DNA of 64,000 nt. Origin: Owenia fusiformis (taxonomy: Eukaryota; Annelida; Polychaeta; Sabellida; Oweniidae). The notes beneath the pieces are model-generated. The model did no database searches, was not told where the DNA came from, and saw only the letters and a list, made by a program, of their open reading frames with translations. Below, one piece after another: positions 58,601 to 64,000 of the stretch (the stretch's first letter is position 1; every line of letters starts with the position of its first letter). The DNA is taken from assembly GCA_903813345.2 (NCBI GenBank), contig CAIIXF020000001.1, forward strand, positions 26,959,915 through 27,023,914, in the 5' to 3' direction. A program made the position numbers and the translations under genes.

Positions 58601-61600
58601 GCTGGCATTTTTAGAAACAAAGTATATAGCAAGAATGGCAGCCATTTTTCAAAATGGCTACCTTCCACCAAAAGTGTCATTAGACAGTGTGCCATGCTTA
58701 TAGTATTCACATACCAAATATGAACAAAATCGCTCCACGACTTTTTGAGTTACGGCAAATTGTTTTTGCTACTTTTGCCTCCGAACTTTGTTCGATGGGA
58801 TAACAATATTCTGTAACAATGTACATGATGCACAAAGCTGATGAATAAATAGATGTCTCTACACTGTAGTGGTGTAATGAGTGACTCGGTCAATCAACTA
58901 GAACTCGAATGAGCCTAGAAAATGATCAATCGATTGAAAATTTGAAAATCCTGATCCTGAAAATTTCTGAGAAAATTGAATGCGCTATGGATTTTGACGG
59001 AAGTGGGAATTGAGTAGTCATGAAACCAAAAGTCGATGTAAGTAGTGACAAATGCCTTGATTTGCCAGGCTCTAATTTTCTCAATTTTTAAAATAAAAAA
59101 AATCGTCAAATTTGCCTCCTGGATCATCAAATTTAACATTCTACTCGAGTAGAGATTTTGGTGGCGAGTCCCACGACTACAGCTTAAATCATCGTGGAGT
59201 TCCAAATCAAGGGTTTCACTCTGTTTTTAACCTCTTGAATCCCAGGCTCTAAAATCAGTTGAAACCAGAGATTTTTTCATTTTTGCCACCTTTTGACATT
59301 ATACTACATACCTATACAAATCCAGATGCTCAACTTAGTAAAATAAGATGGCAGAGATCATTTCTACACATTTTAAAACAATTTTTGTGTAAATTGGATG
59401 AAAATTGTTCAAATAAGAGCAATTTTAGTGAAAAATTTTATTGTCACTCTGACGAGAAATCTTGTCACTCCAGGTAGTCAAGAAGTTAAACTGTTACCTT
59501 TTCCTGCTCCAATTAAGATAGACTTGGGGGTAGAATGAAATGGACCATGCGGCAAAGTAGATCCACCCTATAACTGCATTGACAGTGATCAAGATGATAC
59601 TGTGTACAACTGTCACCTTGGTGAATGTATCTCCAATTCTGAAACAGAATTTTTTACCTTCCATCACAAGTCAATGTTCGTTACATTCAGAGGTATAGGC
59701 AGGATCTTCAATAGATGAAACTAATGTGAATATAGGGATATAAGCCCATAGTGTCTGTAGTTGTAGGACTTCAATTTCACATGTGGAAAATTTCTGAATA
59801 ATTATTTTTCAAAAAGATATTTCACGGGGGTAAAGCAGACCAGATGATGCAATGAGCTTGCTCGGCGGTATCATGACTGTGTAACGGGGCTTAATGTATA
59901 AGTGAGCTCGGCAGTAGGTTCAAACAACGCATATCCTCAAAGCATGTGCTCATGGTATCAACGTGGCTTAACACCCGTGTATTTGGCGCCTAGCTACGCC
60001 CATGATGATTATTACATTCTGAGAAAAAAGTACTTATTATTGTAATGTAAGATTTTACAATCGAAGAGCCTTTTGAAAGATGTATATCATTTTAACAAAC
60101 AAAATATAATATAAATACAATTCAGAGACTAGGACTAAAGCAATGTTGGCTCCATAGAGTAATAATTATCACGATGCCCATGTCAAGCAGCGTGCCTACT
60201 AGGCACCCAGTTTGAAACTCTGACAAACTGCGAGCATATTTCAAAATGGAAGACAGGGAGGACATGACTCCCAAAAAGAGCCAAAATACGAAAAATACAA
60301 GATAAGCCTCGTTCTAAAGATAGTGCCATTCTGTGAAGATGAACTTAATTTACTCATAGTACTCAATGTTTTTCCCGATGTAAACCTAGTTATCTCAATA
60401 TAAGGGTCTAAAGTAACTTCTGTGTTCAAAATTTACAGTGTAAAGTTATATCTATGTCTTTTTATCGTCATTTGCCGTTTATTCAGCCATTGTGTCTGTG
60501 TATGCTAGAATATATAGGATCACTCCATCTGATTAAAGCAGCATAGTTTGTTTTCAAAACGATAATACGCCATAAACGTGATTTAAACATTTTTCTTGTC
60601 AAACTGCGCGCTTATATTCACATGTATTTCCCAAACTGCGTGCCTAATATTTCCAAATTTGCCTATCCAAGCTTGTTTTGTATTATTAGAAAGCGTAAGC
60701 GCCATACGAGGGTATATCATAAAGTTCTCATAATATCTCTCTAATTTTTTTATTTTTCAATATATCCTGATGAATTTTTTACAGAATATGTAGTATAGAA
60801 TGCTGTATTAATCTATCAAAAAATATTTGGTATAACAGAAATATTATTTAAGAAATGGTTGCCATAGTAACCCGAAATCAAGGCACCCGGGGCAAATAAA
60901 AAATTGTGCAAGAATAGCCCCAACTAACCATGTTAAGATGCATAACAAGTTATCAAATAAGCTATGAAACACATCAAATTGGTAAGTACCATGTATTCTT
61001 GACTGTTTTAAACTATTATAATGGTCATGTGAATTGTGTGATCTCATAATGGATGATTGTAATGCTTCATTAGAAGTGATGTCAGACACTACAACTGTTT
61101 TGTCAAATATTCCAAGGAAAGTCAATTTTCCACTTTAGTCCATCTTAAATAAATAATAGACCGGTATAGGGTGTAATTATGTTGGTATCTTTGCACCATA
61201 TTTGTTTTACATCATATTTAGTATGAGCAAAGGATTTTTTGAACTAGACTTTTTATCAGTGAGAATATTATTTTTCTGATGATCCCTGCATCTATGCATT
61301 ATCTTACTCAGTCATTTCTGATCATTAAGCTTTGATTCTCAGAGTCTGGTATCACATCTAATGAAGCATGTAAGCATCCCCTATGGCACCACACAATCCA
61401 CATGATCAATTTATTTTATAGTAAAAGCATTTAACAACACAGTCAAGTTAACATTTTAATATGTTTGGTAATTTTATGAGAGTTTATTATGTATGTAAAC
61501 AAGGTTAATTAAGATCATTCTCTCAATTATTTTTATTTGCCCCGGGTGCCTTGATTTCCGGTTACTATGGCAACCATTACTTATCTAATTTTTCTGTTAT

Positions 61601-63347
61601 ACCAAATATCTTTTGATAGATTAATACAGTATTCTAAACTGCATATTTCATGAAAATTTCATGAGAATATATTGAAAAATAAAAAAATTAGAGAGATATT
61701 ATGAGAACTTTATGATATACCCTCGTATATGTAAGGCACATATGTGTCTAATAGTAGAACCCCATAATTGAAACACTATGACAGTCCATCCACCAAAATG
61801 GTGATCTGAAAATAAAAGATTCTTTCGTTCCCAACTTAATTGTCACTTCTATTATACATTTTGACTTTCAATATGAAAATCTCATAAAATCTAACGATAA
61901 AACAAAATTTCCAAAGCTATATGAAAAACACCTACACGTGCCTCTGTAGAAATTCCAATGATAATATGTAGTTTTAATAGTGTATGCGCACAGTTTGTAA
62001 TTTCTGGCTAAAATAGGCGCGCAGTTTGAGGTTTATTTCTTTTTAATCTCCTGATTATCTTTTTTATTTTGAAATATTTTGAATTATACATGATAAATGC
62101 GTAAGGAATTAAATATAAAACGAGTCTAAAGTGTTTGTCATTTATGTTTAAAGTGCTAGATCGATTTACGTATAAATTCCCGTTAAATCAGTGACGAAAA
62201 TGCCATTAATCTGCTTATGTTTTAAAACTTAGATTCATTTGCACATAGTTTTTGCTAGTATTTGCAAGATTTGTGCATTCGCCACAGAATGAACGCATTG
62301 AACAAGAAAACAATGCAGGATAAATGTCTTTAAATTACGTTTCAAAATACAGACTCCAACTTAAATGAAGCAATGTTGTTAGGCACGCAGTTTGTGATCG
62401 AAACAAACTGCGCGCCTAAGTAGGCGCTCAGCTTGACATGGGCACCGTAATTATGCAATAAGTTACAGAAACTGCTACCTTTCAATTTCCTCACTAGATG
62501 AGTTGAGTCCAAGTATGACATGGCCAGCATTGCAACCCTGTATGGTCACTTGGATGTGTGTGATTTTGGGGACAACTGTGATATTATCTAAAGGTTTTAT
62601 AATCTTGTCATCATCTCTATAAGATGCTGAGTCTGCAGTATCTCCTATTTGGTAAGTGAAGTAAAGTGTGGCTGTCTTATTCAATGGTTCACTGGAAATA
62701 AAATTAACTGTACATGTACAGGGTGGTCCAAAAAAATGGGACACTCGTATTTCAAAAATAAATATTGATTTTCTTGATGAAAATGTGTCATATTATATAC
62801 CAGTAGATAGGAAATTTACTTATCTTTAATTTAGTATATCATAAGTTCAAAATTATTATAATGTCTGTCAACCAGCATCCATAATATAAATGAAGTCATT
62901 TTCATTTCAAAACGGGTTTTCCAAAGCTTGCAAAAACCAAATTTTATTGTCAACTTTATTTTCATAAACAGTATATATGTCCACCATTTTGATCAATTAT
63001 AGCCCTCAATTTTGGCCTAAACTGGTCAATAGCATCATTGTGGTCCACTACAAATATAACGATTTTTACTACAAAAGTGAGAAAGAAGTATCATGTATAA
63101 ATAAAAATATGTAATGTTTCGTTATCGCTATAGGTTAAAATCAGTTATATTTTTGGAAAGTTGTGGCATATATCATAAGAGGAGAAAATCTCACAACTTT
63201 AGGACATACATTGAGATAAACCCAGAACACAAACATATGTAAACAAGCCATCTAATTATAGTTACCTAAAATATATATTTATTGTGCTGTTGGTGTTGAT
63301 AGCAAGTTTTGTTTCGCCATTTCCAAATCGCACCTGTGATGCCGCAG
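52625..63347 (-). CDS. CTNS: Cystinosin, lysosomal cystine/H+ symporter (5' end outside window)
   Basis: Eight exons on the minus strand: 63266-63347, 62479-62691, 59498-59638, 54975-55074, 54477-54596, 53829-53999, 53374-53491 and 52625-52806. Phases agree and give 374 aa plus stop; only the first exon(s) with the signal peptide are missing. The N-terminal lumenal domain has several N-glycosylation sites (NST, NKT, NIT, NSS). Seven membrane segments follow, with the two PQ-loop motifs (FYPQVYLNW and YIPQAYMNF) and the acidic residues of SVVGLNFDF and NVLLDFTGG used for proton coupling. GDPTKFGLG is nearly unchanged from the human protein. It exports cystine from lysosomes. The tail differs: human GYDQL is replaced by a longer tail with YSPI, a YxxPhi sorting motif. 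An antisense LINE and a 2.3 kb foldback sit in its introns. Confidence 0.95.
52809..52884. repeat. Two 38 bp tandem repeats at the last CTNS acceptor
   Basis: Copies 52809-52846 and 52847-52884 (AGAAATACACAAA ... ACATACATATG) differ at one base. Read on the minus strand they are the pyrimidine tract immediately before the acceptor of the final exon (52806). Confidence 0.92.
54129..54448. repeat. Degenerate tandem repeats in a CTNS intron
   Basis: Three units share AAAGGTCAAATCT, AAATCTAAAGTCAGATTT and GAGAACTTGTAGAT; the middle unit is truncated. Lies between the exons at 53999 and 54477 and reaches to about 30 bp from the latter. Confidence 0.8.
55137..58375 (+). pseudogene. LINE ORF2: endonuclease end, reverse transcriptase, zinc-knuckle tail
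   Basis: The frame opens upstream with [14 protein letters not shown]-like residues, then SRLDIWLC and SDHSPI, the last motifs of an APE-type endonuclease. The RT follows: [26 protein letters not shown], the FLKAFD box, [13 protein letters not shown] and the YADD catalytic centre (56795-56806), then [10 protein letters not shown]. The main frame ends at TAG 57959-57961. The same frame resumes directly and reaches a CX2CX8HX4C zinc motif (CEFC at 58076) typical of the LINE C-terminal region, closing near 58372. So one in-frame stop splits the protein. With the missing 5' half, this copy cannot retrotranspose. The clade (Tx1/L1) is judged from motif style. Confidence 0.88.
55137..58479 (+). mobile_element. 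5'-truncated LINE, L1/Tx1-like, antisense in CTNS
   Basis: Runs from mid-endonuclease to a 25-base poly(A) tail (58455-58479). The frame is open from the truncation point at about 55137. A 7-base match AAGTCTT (55129-55135, and 58478-58485 overlapping the tail) may be the target duplication, weakly. It fills most of the intron between the exons at 55074 and 59498. Confidence 0.9.
59639..60161. other. CTNS intron, left of the foldback element
   Basis: No gene or clear repeat seen; AT-rich with a short GC-richer patch near 59825-60000. Confidence 0.4.
60162..62454. mobile_element. Large foldback transposon (2.3 kb) with repeated subterminal motif
   Basis: Outer inverted ends: ATAATTATCACGATGCCCATG at 60162 and CATGGGCACCGTAATTAT at 62454, with GTCAAGC and AAACTGCG following. 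Inner arms about 60704-60905 and 61530-61727 pair almost perfectly (CAAGGCACCCGGGGCAAATA against TATTTGCCCCGGGTGCCTTG). The motif AAACTGCGCGCCTA occurs about eight times, near 60209, 60224, 60600, 60632 on the left and inverted near 61990, 62017, 62381, 62402 on the right. No transposase. It ends 25 bp from a cystinosin exon. Confidence 0.85.
62719..63055 (-). pseudogene. Tc1/mariner-type transposase remnant
   Basis: A terminal motif CAGGGTGGTCCAAAAAAATG after TA at 62717, and on the minus strand (about 63051-62965) a 28-codon remnant reading [20 protein letters not shown] before a stop. The RL...NGGHI pattern is the usual C-terminal end of Tc1/IS630-type transposases. The rest of the element is missing. 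Confidence 0.7.
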
Positions 63348-63680
63348 CTGTGAAAATAAGAAATAATTAAAGTGCAGGAAGAACACTGTATATGTCCAAT
63401 GCCACCAATTGTGATAACTTTATTTTAGCTCTACCCCCCCTCCCTTCATTCCCTAAAACAGAATGTTGATTTCCTTTTTGTTTGATTTTACTATCCTTTT
63501 TACTTTTTCTGTAAGAAGTGTTGCAGAAATATGAAACCCCTAAAAGTCATATACCCTAAAGTTATAGACATCAAAAATACTTCAAAATATAATAGTATGA
63601 AAAAGAAGGTACATTCGTGCAATTTATCCAATTCCATGACTTAGAGTCTTGCGCTCCAATGATTGTTTAGGCAGTGTTTC

Positions 63681-64000
63681 TACAACACTGGAGAAAGTAC
63701 TACGCATTGCGCACTTGAGGAAGGGAAAATCCAAGACACAATGTTCATTCTAAATTAAAAGGGATTCCTTTTTGAGAAGAAAGGGGTCAGGGTCGAGATC
63801 TCGTAAAGTATCGCAAAGAGCAATCTCCAATCGTAGTAGGTTAATCGGCAGAATGGGGAAACTTTCATTTTTTAATCACAAAATTCCTCTGTCTAGACTA
63901 TAGTTATATTAAGGGGGTTCCCCTTCCGACATATTGAATACTCAGGAATGAATCGAGGTAGGTCATTTAGTGTGCAATGCATAGTACTTTCTCCAACATT
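63681..64000. repeat. MITE cut by the window end
   Basis: Left end AACACTGGAGAAAGTACTAC and right end TAGTACTTTCTCCAACATT are inverted, continuing through GCATTGCGCAC / GTGTGCAATGC. The right border coincides with the end of the window. Confidence 0.7.

Noticed and set aside
1-64000. CRISPR arrays, tRNA or rRNA genes
   Set aside because: Short tandem repeats have no spacer structure, and no A/B-box pair or cloverleaf was recognised; the genome is plainly animal.

Overview
This is a 64 kb piece of an AT-rich animal genome. Every gene has many short exons with GT-AG introns, exon phases join cleanly, and the proteins are one-to-one with vertebrate families. The density of small inverted-repeat transposons, and an intact-looking Gmr1-type LTR element beside an L1/Tx1-like LINE, point to an invertebrate, most likely a marine bilaterian (mollusc-like or invertebrate deuterostome). 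The phylum cannot be fixed from the sequence alone.

Layout: (1) 1-27.7 kb is the 3' part of a plus-strand gene for a PARPBP/PARI homologue (PCNA-binding inhibitor of recombination), exons at 5984-26386. A 5.2 kb LTR retrotransposon (275-5521) with LTRs that read as identical sits antisense in one intron. A two-exon class A GPCR gene (10497-12356, minus) is nested antisense in the next, 13 kb intron, among duplicated repeat blocks and foldback elements. (2) 29.55-37.42 kb (minus) is an 11-exon class III glucose transporter of the SLC2A12/GLUT12 type, 617 aa, tail-to-tail with PARPBP and with a probable 5' non-coding exon near 39.93 kb. (3) 40.22-42.61 kb (plus) is TTC36, head-to-head with the transporter. 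(4) 44.2-50.2 kb (plus) is a seven-exon GILT/IFI30 lysosomal thiol reductase. (5) 52.6-63.3 kb (minus) is cystinosin (CTNS), the lysosomal cystine/proton exporter, missing only its first exon(s); one intron carries a 5'-truncated LINE and another a 2.3 kb foldback element.

GILT (which reduces disulfides in lysosomes) and CTNS (which exports cystine from lysosomes) are adjacent and convergent. They act on the same lysosomal cysteine/cystine chemistry, but whether that adjacency means anything is inference. No tRNA, rRNA, CRISPR array or bacterial-type operon was seen. The most unusual signals are transposons placed within about 30 bp of splice sites: a hAT-like element whose target duplication copies a GILT splice donor, a cystinosin exon pinned between two transposons, and a pogo-like element 18 bp from a transporter exon. 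Two palindromic elements with unusual repeated internal motifs (ACGT-rich at 46.3-47.2 kb; AAACTGCGCGCC-type at 60.2-62.5 kb) also stand out. Coordinates of all exons were derived by hand from splice signals, reading frame and family similarity recalled from knowledge; no database search was run.
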